Source of the DNA: an uncultured SAR116 cluster alpha proteobacterium
GTDB taxonomy: Bacteria > Pseudomonadota > Alphaproteobacteria > Puniceispirillales > Marisalimonadaceae
NCBI GenBank assembly: GCA_902615325.1
Contig: CACMOJ010000009.1
Span: forward strand, 1 to 63,810
DNA: 63,810 nt
Reading direction: 5' to 3'
Position 1 is the stretch's first letter, and each line of letters opens with the position of its first letter. The translations under genes were made by a program, and so were the position numbers. Of the stretch, positions 27,032 to 34,629 are shown in pieces. The notes under the pieces are model-generated. The model was not told the origin of the DNA. It worked only from the letters and a program-made list of their open reading frames with translations, and searched no databases.

Positions 27032-27433
27032 TTATGGTTTTTTTTCAAAAGTTTTAATACCATCTTCAATATAATGAAATTTTTGTTTATCAATAGTGAA
27101 TATCGCGATTTCTGGTTTAAAAACTGAAGGGTCGTCAAAAGTTCCAACCTTAAGAATTATTGAATTAGGTCTATTAGGATTTCTTGTTCCTATTGCTGTG
27201 CCGCAATCTTTGCAAAAGAGACGACTCATAGCCATTTCAATGTCTTTTCTTTTGTACGTTTTCGGCTTGCCTTTTACGAAGTTAAATTTATCTATAGGCA
27301 CAATCACTAAAACATTTGGATGACCTCCTGTTATATACTGACATTCTCTACAGTGGCACTGTATCGAAGCTTGAATATCACCAAGCGATTCATATTTTAT
27401 AGCGCCACAATAACATCCACCAGAAATTTTCAT
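27032..27433 (-). CDS. GFA (glutathione-dependent formaldehyde-activating)/CENP-V domain protein
   Basis: A 133-residue zinc protein with the three cysteine clusters of the GFA family: C7-Y-C9 near the start, C26-H-C28-R-E-C31, and C74-K-D-C77. The family takes its name from Gfa, which speeds S-hydroxymethyl-glutathione formation, but most members have no proven activity. It lies fifth in a six-gene minus-strand cluster. A thiol- or aldehyde-related job is possible, not shown. Confidence 0.85.
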   Translation of the reverse strand: MKISGGCYCGAIKYESLGDIQASIQCHCRECQYITGGHPNVLVIVPIDKFNFVKGKPKTYKRKDIEMAMSRLFCKDCGTAIGTRNPNRPNSIILKVGTFDDPSVFKPEIAIFTIDKQKFHYIEDGIKTFEKKP

Positions 27434-27452
27434 TATAAACTCTTATACACTT

Positions 27453-27797
27453 TTAACTTCTATAATCATAAAAAATAATACCTCTATTATTTCTAATTTT
27501 AGAATTATAACTTACCTTAGCTTTTGGCATTATTTTTTTTTCTATAATTGCCTGACAAGCTCTGTACGCCTTTTCATTTTCATATTCAAATATTCTTGTA
27601 ATTCTATGATTATCCTTATTCCAAACTTGCGCTGCTGTAGTTCTAACTAAACCAGCTTTTGACAACTCTTCCATAACATCTTTGGTCCAAACTTTTTCTT
27701 CAAAAGTAGCAATCCAGTGCTCAAGTTCAATTTTTGTTGCAAAATCTAGTTCCATGCAATTCATAAATAATGTTTCTTTAGTTATTGGTTTTACCAT
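27453..27797 (-). CDS. Uncharacterised small protein, paralogue of 29215-29553
   Basis: A 114-residue cytoplasmic protein without signal or membrane segment. It aligns end to end with the 112-residue product of 29215-29553: both have an 'EL..wi...dd..(W/F)T.(D/E)V.EE(L/F).KAG' helix, a WNK(D/E) turn, '(I)FEY..EKA(Y/F)..ACQ' and an 'RGI(I/V)' strand near the end. The alternation of beta and alpha segments and the size resemble ferredoxin-like dimeric alpha/beta-barrel proteins (muconolactone isomerase, YCII or ABM type), but no catalytic motif is recognised. It lies between the permease and GFA genes. Confidence 0.7.
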   Translation of the reverse strand: MVKPITKETLFMNCMELDFATKIELEHWIATFEEKVWTKDVMEELSKAGLVRTTAAQVWNKDNHRITRIFEYENEKAYRACQAIIEKKIMPKAKVSYNSKIRNNRGIIFYDYRS

Positions 27798-27868
27798 TTG
27801 GGAACCTTTATAACTTTTAATATTTTAATAATTTTTTTCAAAAATGAAAAATACTTTTTTCAATTAAA

Positions 27869-28633
27869 CTATTCCAAAATCAAACTAATTAAATTTTTAA
27901 TTAGTAAAGTAAAACCAATAATAATTAAAATTATTAATACAAGTTTTTGAAAAATTTCATTTGACATTTTTTTTCTAACTTTAGAACCAAAAAACTGCCC
28001 TACAATTGCTGGTATTACTAATATTAAGCTTATAGTCAAATCATAATAATTACCTAATCCATGGTAAACCATAGAAGTATATAAAGGTATAGACGCAAAG
28101 AAATACATTGTTGCAGTTGTTCTTATAAAAAATTCTTTTTTTAAATTAATTGAAATTAAAAATGTAATTATAGGTGGGGCATAAAATGTTGTTAGACCTC
28201 CTAATATTCCAGAAAAAAAACCTATAATTACTGATATTAATTTTTCATTAACTTGCTTTAAGTCTTTTAAATTAATACCAAAAAAATTCAATGAAGTAAA
28301 AATGATAATTACCAAGGCAATTAAAATTGATATAAAATTCGAACTAAAATTTAAGATAAGATTTCCACCAATAATTAATCCTAAAAAGAGAAAAATAAAC
28401 ATTGGCAAAAATCTCAAACTCCCGACTCCCTTTTTAATATCCATTTGTACAAAATTTGTAAAAATTACTGGAAAACATAAAAGCATCATTGCTTTTGTTG
28501 GTGGCAAAATAAAAGCAATAATTGGAACAGAAAACATAGACATTCCTATTCCAACCGATCCCTTTACAATACCACCTATAAAAACTGATAAAGCGATTAT
28601 TAACACATTTTCAACATTTAGGTATTCTGACAT
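27869..28633 (-). CDS. TauE/SafE family membrane transporter
   Basis: A 254-residue membrane protein with about eight hydrophobic helices in two halves, each opening with a glycine-rich helix typical of the family (VFIGGIVKGSVGIGMSMFSVPI near residue 18 and VIIGFFSGILGGLTTFYAPP near residue 135). TauE/SafE proteins are thought to move sulfite, sulfonates or other organic anions. Here it is third in the cluster 26868-29553, downstream of a TPR protein, so it may handle a sulfur compound or small acid, but the substrate is not readable from sequence. Confidence 0.86.
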   Translation of the reverse strand: MSEYLNVENVLIIALSVFIGGIVKGSVGIGMSMFSVPIIAFILPPTKAMMLLCFPVIFTNFVQMDIKKGVGSLRFLPMFIFLFLGLIIGGNLILNFSSNFISILIALVIIIFTSLNFFGINLKDLKQVNEKLISVIIGFFSGILGGLTTFYAPPIITFLISINLKKEFFIRTTATMYFFASIPLYTSMVYHGLGNYYDLTISLILVIPAIVGQFFGSKVRKKMSNEIFQKLVLIILIIIGFTLLIKNLISLILE

Positions 28634-28662
28634 TTGTAAATCATTAAAAATTTAAAGCTCTA

Positions 28663-29202
28663 CTAAATTTTTAATTTATTAATTTTTTCTAACAAAATTG
28701 GTTTTAATTTTCTAATTTCTAAAAAAGGGTGAATTTTTAAAGCTTCATTTATGTTTTTAAGTGCTTCTTCAAATTTACCTAAACTTAAGTTAATTTGGAC
28801 TAAGCCTGATAGTGCACCAAAATGTCTCTTTTCTTTTTCTAATGTTAACTTTATGTAATTTATTGAACCCCTATAATCTTTTTGTAAAAATTTAATGGTA
28901 GCTACTTTGTTATACGGTTCAGCCCAATTTGGCTCAACAACACAAAGATCTAAAAAAATCTGAAGTGCATTAAAAATATCTCCATTATTAAGCATCTTAA
29001 TTCCATTGTACATTTTAAGATTATTTTCTTTATTCGTACCATTATTTATCCAATGAGCCCAAATTTTATTTTCTACTTTTGTTGCTTCAGATGAATTTTC
29101 TGCATTTTTTAATTTTAAAAATAAAGTATTTAAACTATCTGAACAGGCGTATGAATTTATGAAAATAAGAAATAGAAATATACCTAAAAATTTTATTTTC
29201 AT
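28663..29202 (-). CDS. Secreted TPR-repeat protein
   Basis: A 179-residue protein with an N-terminal Sec signal peptide (basic start, hydrophobic residues 6-18, cleavage near residue 20). The mature part contains TPR helices: NGDIFNALQIFLDLCVVEPNWAEPYNKVA, then YRGSINYIKLTLEKEKRHFGALSGLV and FEEALKNINEALKIHPFLE with the usual A/L/P pattern. It probably acts as a periplasmic scaffold. A cysteine near the cleavage point does not fit a strict lipobox. A GGAG ribosome-binding site precedes the ATG. It follows the paralogue gene by 12 bases and precedes the TauE gene by 29. Confidence 0.75.
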   Translation of the reverse strand: MKIKFLGIFLFLIFINSYACSDSLNTLFLKLKNAENSSEATKVENKIWAHWINNGTNKENNLKMYNGIKMLNNGDIFNALQIFLDLCVVEPNWAEPYNKVATIKFLQKDYRGSINYIKLTLEKEKRHFGALSGLVQINLSLGKFEEALKNINEALKIHPFLEIRKLKPILLEKINKLKI

Positions 29203-29214
29203 AATTCTCCAGCT

Positions 29215-29553
29215 TTAATTAAATCTATCACTAGTAAACTCATGTAGTACAATACCTCTACTTCCTACAACTTTATTAACAAAAGTTTTTACTTTAGGTG
29301 CGTGATATTTATCCAAAAGTGTCTGACAAGCTACAAAAGCTTTTTCATCTTTATATTCAAACAAAATACCAACTCTTGCTACACCCTCTTTATTCCAGAT
29401 TCTTGTTAAAACTCTTCTTAGCATTCCAGCTTTTTTAAATTCTTCAATTACTTCTGGGGTAAAAATATCATCTTGTTTAGATACGTACAATTCCAACTCA
29501 TTTTCAGAAACAAATTCCCGTGTGGTATAATTTATAAGTTTTGATAAGGTCAT
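29215..29553 (-). CDS. Uncharacterised small protein, paralogue of 27453-27797
   Basis: A 112-residue cytoplasmic protein, clearly homologous along its full length to the product of 27453-27797 (shared helix ending in EEFKKAG, the WNKEG turn, LFEYKDEKAFVACQ, and VGSRGIVLHEF near the C-terminus). It is the first gene of the six-gene cluster. As with its paralogue, a dimeric alpha/beta-barrel fold is suspected from size and strand order only. Confidence 0.7.
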   Translation of the reverse strand: MTLSKLINYTTREFVSENELELYVSKQDDIFTPEVIEEFKKAGMLRRVLTRIWNKEGVARVGILFEYKDEKAFVACQTLLDKYHAPKVKTFVNKVVGSRGIVLHEFTSDRFN

Positions 29554-29667
29554 TTATAATCCATAAAAAATTTATAATAGTAAATTAACACATTATTAAT
29601 TAATAGAAATTTATTTTTTTTACACAATTATTGATTTGAGTAACTTTGATTATATTTAATCAGAATA

Positions 29668-29781
29668 GTGATCAAAATTTTATTTTTAATTTTTAGCTTC
29701 ATTTTTTTTTTGTTTGTTATTACTATTGTTCTTGAAACAGATAAATTATACAAAAATATATTCAATTTTTTGGAATTATAA
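29668..29781 (+). CDS. Possible 37-residue membrane peptide
   Basis: A GTG-initiated frame upstream of the DsrE-like gene encodes a peptide whose first 22 residues are a continuous hydrophobic helix, followed by a short polar tail. Low-complexity AT-rich DNA often gives such frames by chance and the ribosome-binding site is weak, so this is only a candidate. Confidence 0.22.
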   Translation: MIKILFLIFSFIFFLFVITIVLETDKLYKNIFNFLEL

Positions 29782-29803
29782 TTTTAAACAAATTATATAA
29801 ATG

Positions 29804-29809
29804 TATAAT
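29804..29809 (+). promoter_or_regulatory. Consensus -10 box before the DsrE-like gene
   Basis: A perfect TATAAT preceded by TG lies 28 bases before the DsrE-like ATG, followed by a strong AAGGGGG ribosome-binding site at 29824-29830. The matching -35 region (around 29781) is a weak TTTTAA, so an extended -10 type start is possible. Confidence 0.4.
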
Positions 29810-29836
29810 TTAATTTAGCAAATAAGGGGGTTTTAC

Positions 29837-30199
29837 ATGTCAAAATTTCTGATTCACATTCATAGTGGTCCAGATTTAAAAAATAAAGCTACTCTGGGCA
29901 TGTTAGTAGCAATCACAGCATTCAAAAAAGGTAGTGAAGTTCATATTTTTTTAGGTGCTGATGGTACACATTTGTTAAATATCAAAAATGAAGGCGAAGT
30001 TGTTGGTCAGGGAACAGGAGATTTGAAAGATCATTTAGATTATTTAAAAGAACATAAAATAAAATTATATGTTTCAGGAATGTCTGCTAAAGCTAGAGGA
30101 TATAATGAAAGTTTACTTAATGGTTTTAATGCTGAGTTTTCAATGCCAGATAAACTTTTACAACTATCTACTGAGTGTGATACAGTTCTTTGTTATTAA
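29837..30199 (+). CDS. DsrE-like family protein lacking the usual sulfur-carrying cysteine
   Basis: A 120-residue DsrE/DsrF-like fold protein: FLIHIHSGPDLKNKATLGMLVA opens it, GSEVHIFLGADG is the second strand, and KIKLYVSGMSAKARGY corresponds to the loop in which the family typically has its active cysteine. Here that position is S80, and the only cysteines are C114 and C119 near the C-terminus. It might therefore be a scaffold or use the C-terminal pair. DsrE proteins relay persulfide sulfur in sulfur oxidation and tRNA thiolation. It is divergent from the cluster 26868-29553, with about 280 bases between. Confidence 0.75.
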   Translation: MSKFLIHIHSGPDLKNKATLGMLVAITAFKKGSEVHIFLGADGTHLLNIKNEGEVVGQGTGDLKDHLDYLKEHKIKLYVSGMSAKARGYNESLLNGFNAEFSMPDKLLQLSTECDTVLCY

Positions 30200-30347
30200 T
30201 ATAACAATGAAAATTCAATTAAAAAAAAATAATTTTTAAAAAAAAATTTATTGTATTTAAAACATTTTCAAAGTAATTAACCATTATCAGTTATTGTGAA
30301 AAATGTTGTCTTATTTATATAAAACTAACTAAATCATAGTTAATAAT

Positions 30348-32201
30348 TTGGATAAAATAAAAAATTCAGAACAATTTTCAAAATTTATAAATTTTTTGAC
30401 AATACTAATGGTGTTGGCTTTAACAATTTTTCAAATTCTGAAACTAGATTCATTTTCATCAGAAATTGACGACATAGGCGTATATCAATCTATCGCAAAA
30501 GTAAAACAAGAAAAAAAAAGAGTTTATCAATTAATTAAGGAGATGTCTGAACCAGAGCTGATTAATGAGATCAAATTACGTTATGGGAACGAAGCAAAAG
30601 AACTTGCATTATACCTTCATAAAGCTCATATGCTAAAGCCATCACTAAAATTAATTGCAACTTATCGAACTTTTTATTCAGTACCAAAGGCCTTTACCTA
30701 TGCACCTGGACAATACTTTATCACTCAATTTTTAATTAATGGTGAAGAATCATATAAAATTGCAAAGTTAAAGATAAGAGTTATTTCAAAACTTTTTTGG
30801 TTATTTGGAATAATTGGTATCTTTATAATATTATCTAAAATAAAGCTACCTTTCAAAAATCAAGCTTGTTTATTATTTCTAGTACTTATAGTTTGTTCTA
30901 TATCACAAACTTCATACTCTTCGCATGGATCAAATTATGCTGCTGGACTTTTTGCTTCTTCGATTGTAATCCTTGTTATAATTAGTCTTATGGAAACAAA
31001 AAGATTTAGTTTTCCGATAATACTATGGTTATTACTTGCATCCCTAATTCAATATCAACTTATTCCTTCAATTTTTTTTATTTTTGCTATGAGTTGGTTT
31101 ATTTATTTATTTTTTAAATTTTTTATTAATAAAAAAAATTTTCTAAGATTTTCTAATTTATTTAATTTTTCTTTAACATTTATAATTTTATTTTTAATGT
31201 TCGTTTATTTAACATTTAGAAAAAAAATTAAAAGTGGTTTGAACTGGAATGTAGGTAAAAATAGTGAGTATACTTTAAATGATAACTACCTTAGTTTGTT
31301 TTCTGAAGTTACTTATCAAAAGTTGTTTATTATAATTATTGAACCTTTTAAGGCCTTAGCTATAACTCTTGCTTCAATTTATAGCCCAATTTCTTTTTCA
31401 AATGTAAGTGCAAATATAATGGGGATCTTTTTAATAACTTTTATATTGATTTCTTTTCTTAAAAAGTCTCAAAATAAGCTTCTTAGGTCAATAATTATTG
31501 CATGCACCTCGATTTTCTTAATTCATCTCTTTTTATATATTCTTGGTTTTTTTCCTCTTTCACCAACACGTCATTCATTATATTTAACAACACCTTTAAC
31601 AATATTATGTATTATTGGTGTGAACTATTTAATGATACATTTAAATTTAACATACTCTAAATTAACCAATTCATTATTTAGTCTTGCAATTCTATTTTTC
31701 ATGTTAATAGGGGGTTATTTAAATGTTAATTACATTTTTAATAGAGCTGACCCCTTTGATAAAAAGGAGGTTTTAAAATTGCTAGAATCAAAAATTACTC
31801 CTAAAATTGTTCTTAATTCAGATTGGACCTATCAACATTATTCAATGCCTGAAGTCAAAAAATCAAAAATCCTACTAAATTTAAACTTACATGGTGGAAG
31901 AGAAAAATTTCCAGAAATACTCCAAAAAATAGAGAAAGTTTTAGAAAATTTAAATACTGGTGATACCATCGATTTGATGCGTATCAGCCATTGGTCCCCA
32001 GATAAAAAAAATACACAAATAAAGGAGATAACAAATATAATATGTAAACAATATAACTATGATTGTTTCTTTAAAAGCAATAAAAAATTATTTTCATCAA
32101 CTAAAAGAGAAAGTCCTGAATGGATACCAAATATTCAAGGTTTTTCAAATAGTTTATATATTAACCGACTAGAAATTGTTGTAAATGACAAAAACTCATA
32201 A
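30348..32201 (+). CDS. Large multi-spanning membrane protein, possible GT-C-type glycosyltransferase
   Basis: A 617-residue protein with about eleven hydrophobic helices. Helix one (residues 18-33) is followed by a periplasmic loop with the acidic SSEIDDIGVYQ motif and an amphipathic segment, then a block of helices from about 145 to 460, and a soluble C-terminal part of roughly 150 residues. An acidic motif in the first loop and a C-terminal domain are typical of GT-C glycosyltransferases (ArnT/PMT/GT39), but sequence identity is not recognised. The start is TTG; no suitable ATG exists near. It stands alone on the plus strand. Confidence 0.6.
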   Translation: MDKIKNSEQFSKFINFLTILMVLALTIFQILKLDSFSSEIDDIGVYQSIAKVKQEKKRVYQLIKEMSEPELINEIKLRYGNEAKELALYLHKAHMLKPSLKLIATYRTFYSVPKAFTYAPGQYFITQFLINGEESYKIAKLKIRVISKLFWLFGIIGIFIILSKIKLPFKNQACLLFLVLIVCSISQTSYSSHGSNYAAGLFASSIVILVIISLMETKRFSFPIILWLLLASLIQYQLIPSIFFIFAMSWFIYLFFKFFINKKNFLRFSNLFNFSLTFIILFLMFVYLTFRKKIKSGLNWNVGKNSEYTLNDNYLSLFSEVTYQKLFIIIIEPFKALAITLASIYSPISFSNVSANIMGIFLITFILISFLKKSQNKLLRSIIIACTSIFLIHLFLYILGFFPLSPTRHSLYLTTPLTILCIIGVNYLMIHLNLTYSKLTNSLFSLAILFFMLIGGYLNVNYIFNRADPFDKKEVLKLLESKITPKIVLNSDWTYQHYSMPEVKKSKILLNLNLHGGREKFPEILQKIEKVLENLNTGDTIDLMRISHWSPDKKNTQIKEITNIICKQYNYDCFFKSNKKLFSSTKRESPEWIPNIQGFSNSLYINRLEIVVNDKNS

Positions 32202-32305
32202 TTTAGTTTATATTTTAGCAAAATAATTAACTTAGAAATGATTTATAATTATTAAAAAAAATAGTTTTACATTATTTTAGAGAATTAATTATTTATTAAA
32301 ACGTT

Positions 32306-32337
32306 TTAAGAAAATACGCACTTCTTAACTTTTTTTG
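32306..32337 (+). terminator. Possible rho-independent terminator of the 30348-32201 gene
   Basis: Arms TTAAGAA (32306-32312) and TTCTTAA (32322-32328) form a 7-bp stem with a nine-base loop, followed by a run of eight T residues (32330-32337). The stem is AT-rich and weak. The right arm and T-run overlap the end of the convergent gene. A perfect palindrome TTAAAACGTTTTAA (32296-32309) partly overlaps the left arm. Confidence 0.4.
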
Positions 32338-32630
32338 TCAAGTTTGTAATCTAGCTCTTCATTAACGATTCCAGTTTCAATATTTGCCTTACAAGAAAAC
32401 CTATCTTCATAATCTTTAAAAAATTCTTTTAAGAGAGGAATATGCTTTTTTAGATTAGCTTGGCTATCAAAGGTAAAAATACCAAGCCCTTTATCGGGTG
32501 TAATATGGTAAGCATCAACAGCAATTAGGCCTAAAAGATTTGAAGGGTCAAAATTTGAAGCTACATATTGGTGTCCAACATGCATTAATTTAGGATTAGA
32601 ATACCGTACATTTAAAAAAACACAAAACAT
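32325..32630 (-). CDS. Uncharacterised small protein, alpha/beta type
   Basis: A 101-residue soluble protein with alternating predicted strands and helices: CVFLNVRYS, a Gly-rich turn, LLGLIAVDAYHI, GLGIFTFDSQANLKKHIPLLKEFFKDYEDRF and a closing KANIETGIV strand. The order resembles ferredoxin-like barrel proteins, but no catalytic residue is obvious and I do not recognise a family. A good TAGGAG ribosome-binding site precedes the ATG. It lies between the large membrane protein gene (convergent) and tRNA-Leu. Confidence 0.65.
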   Translation of the reverse strand: MFCVFLNVRYSNPKLMHVGHQYVASNFDPSNLLGLIAVDAYHITPDKGLGIFTFDSQANLKKHIPLLKEFFKDYEDRFSCKANIETGIVNEELDYKLDKKS

Positions 32631-32796
32631 GCCAATCTCCTAAGGTTAATTAATCACAAATATCAATTATTATCAATCATCAAAAGTTTATTTAACGTAA
32701 TTTATATTATTAAAAAAACAAGTATACTACTTTAGGATTACAATTTAAATAAATCTTTAAAAAATAATTATATATAAATTATTTTAATTTAAGTGA

Positions 32797-32883
32797 TGGT
32801 GCGGCTGAGAAGACTCGAACTTCCACGGATTTTACTCCACAGCGACCTCAACGCTGCGCGTCTACCAGTTCCGCCACAGCCGC
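32797..32883 (-). tRNA. tRNA-Leu (anticodon GAG)
   Basis: The minus strand gives an 87-base class II tRNA: acceptor GCGGCTG/CAGCCGC, a D arm TGGCGGAACTGGTAGACGCGC typical of leucine tRNAs, anticodon stem CAGCG/CGCTG around TTGAGGT (anticodon GAG), a long variable arm, T loop TTCGAGT, and encoded 3' ACCA. Upstream on the minus strand is a TTGATT/TAAGAT pair (16 bases apart) that could be its promoter. It is divergent from lipB, with 52 bases between. Confidence 0.95.
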
Positions 32884-32935
32884 AATAATTTGTATCTTAT
32901 GTTGTAAAATTTAAAAATCAACATATAACATCACT

Positions 32936-33568
32936 ATGAAAAGTAATAACATTGTAGAATTTAAAATTTCAAAAAATCTAGTTGATTACGACTCAGCAAT
33001 TGAACATATGAAGTCGCATGTTAATAAAATGAGAAAAAACAAAGCTAAAGAAATGGTATGGTTTTTAGAACATAAATCCATTTTTACAGCTGGTACTTCT
33101 GCAAAAGAAATAGATCAAAATATTAAAAATAAAGAATTAATCCGATATGTTGGAAGGGGTGGTCAATGGACTTGGCATGGCCCTGGTCAAAGAGTAGTTT
33201 ACATAATGCTGGATCTTAAAAAAAGGGAAAAGGATATTAAAAAGTACATTAATAATTTAGAACAATGGATTATTTTAACTTTAAATTTTTTTAATATCGA
33301 TGCTATTGTAAAAGAAGAAAATCCTGGTGTATGGATAAGAAAAAATAAAACTTTTTTTAAAATAGCTTCAGTAGGAGTGCGTATTTCGCATTGGATAACA
33401 TGGCATGGTATTTCAGTAAATGTAAATCCAAATTTAAAACCGTTTGAAGAGATTGTTCCATGTGGAATTAAAAATAGTTCTGTTACAAGTATAGTAAAAG
33501 AGAATTATGACATCTCATTAGATCAGTTTGATAAAAAATTAAAAGAAAATTTTTTGTTATTCTTTTAA
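32936..33568 (+). CDS. lipB: Octanoyltransferase LipB
   Basis: A 210-residue enzyme that moves the octanoyl group from acyl carrier protein to lipoyl domains of 2-oxoacid dehydrogenases and the glycine cleavage system. Landmarks: FLEHKSIFTAGTSA, the active-site RYVGRGGQWTWHGPGQRVVY, the lysine in KIASVGVRI, and the cysteine in EIVPCGIKNSSVTSI. The ATG at 32936 has no strong Shine-Dalgarno. Its last codon overlaps by four bases the convergent small-protein gene. Confidence 0.95.
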   Translation: MKSNNIVEFKISKNLVDYDSAIEHMKSHVNKMRKNKAKEMVWFLEHKSIFTAGTSAKEIDQNIKNKELIRYVGRGGQWTWHGPGQRVVYIMLDLKKREKDIKKYINNLEQWIILTLNFFNIDAIVKEENPGVWIRKNKTFFKIASVGVRISHWITWHGISVNVNPNLKPFEEIVPCGIKNSSVTSIVKENYDISLDQFDKKLKENFLLFF

Positions 33569-33954
33569 ATTTTACTACTTTTGTGAAGTTTTATTAAATT
33601 TTTAATTAAAATATTATAAGCCTTAAACGAATCTTTTTTTAAGTCTGCATCATAAAAAAAACCGATAGGTTCATTACTCTCACCATTTTCATAATGTAAA
33701 ATTTCATTTCTCTTTTTTCTTAACCAAGAGATATCCTTTGAAAATTTTATTTTATTTAATTCTAAACCCTCAATTAAATCATTTGTATCATCTTGATGAA
33801 ATATATTATCTAAAATTGTTAGAGAAAATACTATAATCGTAGCCCACATATTATTTTTTTTTGCTAATATAATTTCGTTGAAAATTTTTTTCGAATTTGA
33901 ATTTAAATGATCTAAAATTATATCAATTTCAAACTGGTTACTTTTGTTGCGCAT
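33565..33954 (-). CDS. Small helical protein with a HEPN-like RxxxxH motif
   Basis: A 129-residue, mostly helical protein. Its third helix holds SWLRKKRNEILHYENG, in which R82-N-E-I-L-H87 matches the Rx4-6H signature of HEPN-fold proteins, including RNases, and an earlier helix (KNNMWATIIVFSLTILDNIF) packs like the HEPN core. A motif this short can also arise in other helical proteins. The ATG lies inside the 3' end of the ATP12 gene (17-base overlap), so it is translated from the same transcript. It ends convergent with lipB. Function unknown; no antitoxin-like partner is adjacent. Confidence 0.6.
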   Translation of the reverse strand: MRNKSNQFEIDIILDHLNSNSKKIFNEIILAKKNNMWATIIVFSLTILDNIFHQDDTNDLIEGLELNKIKFSKDISWLRKKRNEILHYENGESNEPIGFFYDADLKKDSFKAYNILIKNLIKLHKSSKI

Positions 33955-34627
33955 GATTAATTTTTACTAATTTGTAAATTTTTTTAAATGTTTGTAAATC
34001 ACTTTTTCTTTTTTCTTTTTCTTCTTCAACAACTCCCCACTTTTTAGATTGCCATATTTCATGCAAATAAGTGTTTTTGTATAAATCCATTGGGTTAATT
34101 CTATTAGTTATAAAAAGATAACTTAATAGCAATGAACTTGAAGTTTTTGTAACAATAAACAAACATGATAAAATCATATCATCTAATTGAATTAACTTAT
34201 TTTTTAACAACTTAATTGATGATTTATTTTGTTTAATTGGAATAATATTAAAAGTGTAATCAAAGTTTAATTCTTCTTTTTTTAATTTTTTTAATTGTGA
34301 CTTCCAGTTATCTAATTGTAAAGTATATAGATCATCTGGTTTATTTTCCCAATAACAAATTAGATCTGTGTTTATATACTTCATAACTTCTTCAATATAT
34401 TTTTGTTTATCGACAAGAATTTTATCTTTAGCTAGTGAAAAAATATTATAATAAATGGATTGATTTAAATTTTTTAATTTAAATTTATTTATTTCTTTCA
34501 AAATCAAATCAGGAAAAATTTTCTCTTTAAAATTAAATGATAAATTTTCTGGTGTTTTAATTTCTTTATTATTAATGAATAAATTAAAAAAACCATCTGA
34601 ATATTTTAATTTAGGTTTTAAACACAT
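33938..34627 (-). CDS. ATP12-family F1-ATPase assembly chaperone
   Basis: A 229-residue homologue of mitochondrial ATP12, which holds the alpha subunit of F1-ATPase until assembly and is common in Alphaproteobacteria. The key C-terminal helix is YLHEIWQSKKWGVVEEEKEKRKSDL, with the conserved acid (E in HEIWQ) and the 'Q-x-x-x-W-G-x-x-x-E-x-x-x-R' pattern; ICYWENKPDDLYTLQ matches the conserved 'Y-R-a-e-x-P-x-x-L-x-x-x-Q' strand. Two bases separate it from the HAD gene, an order shared with other Alphaproteobacteria. Confidence 0.85.
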   Translation of the reverse strand: MCLKPKLKYSDGFFNLFINNKEIKTPENLSFNFKEKIFPDLILKEINKFKLKNLNQSIYYNIFSLAKDKILVDKQKYIEEVMKYINTDLICYWENKPDDLYTLQLDNWKSQLKKLKKEELNFDYTFNIIPIKQNKSSIKLLKNKLIQLDDMILSCLFIVTKTSSSLLLSYLFITNRINPMDLYKNTYLHEIWQSKKWGVVEEEKEKRKSDLQTFKKIYKLVKINHAQQK

Positions 34628-34629
34628 AT

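Noticed and set aside
33565-33954. Toxin-antitoxin system at the HEPN-like gene
   Set aside because: No adjacent nucleotidyltransferase (MNT) or antitoxin gene; neighbours are ATP12 and lipB.
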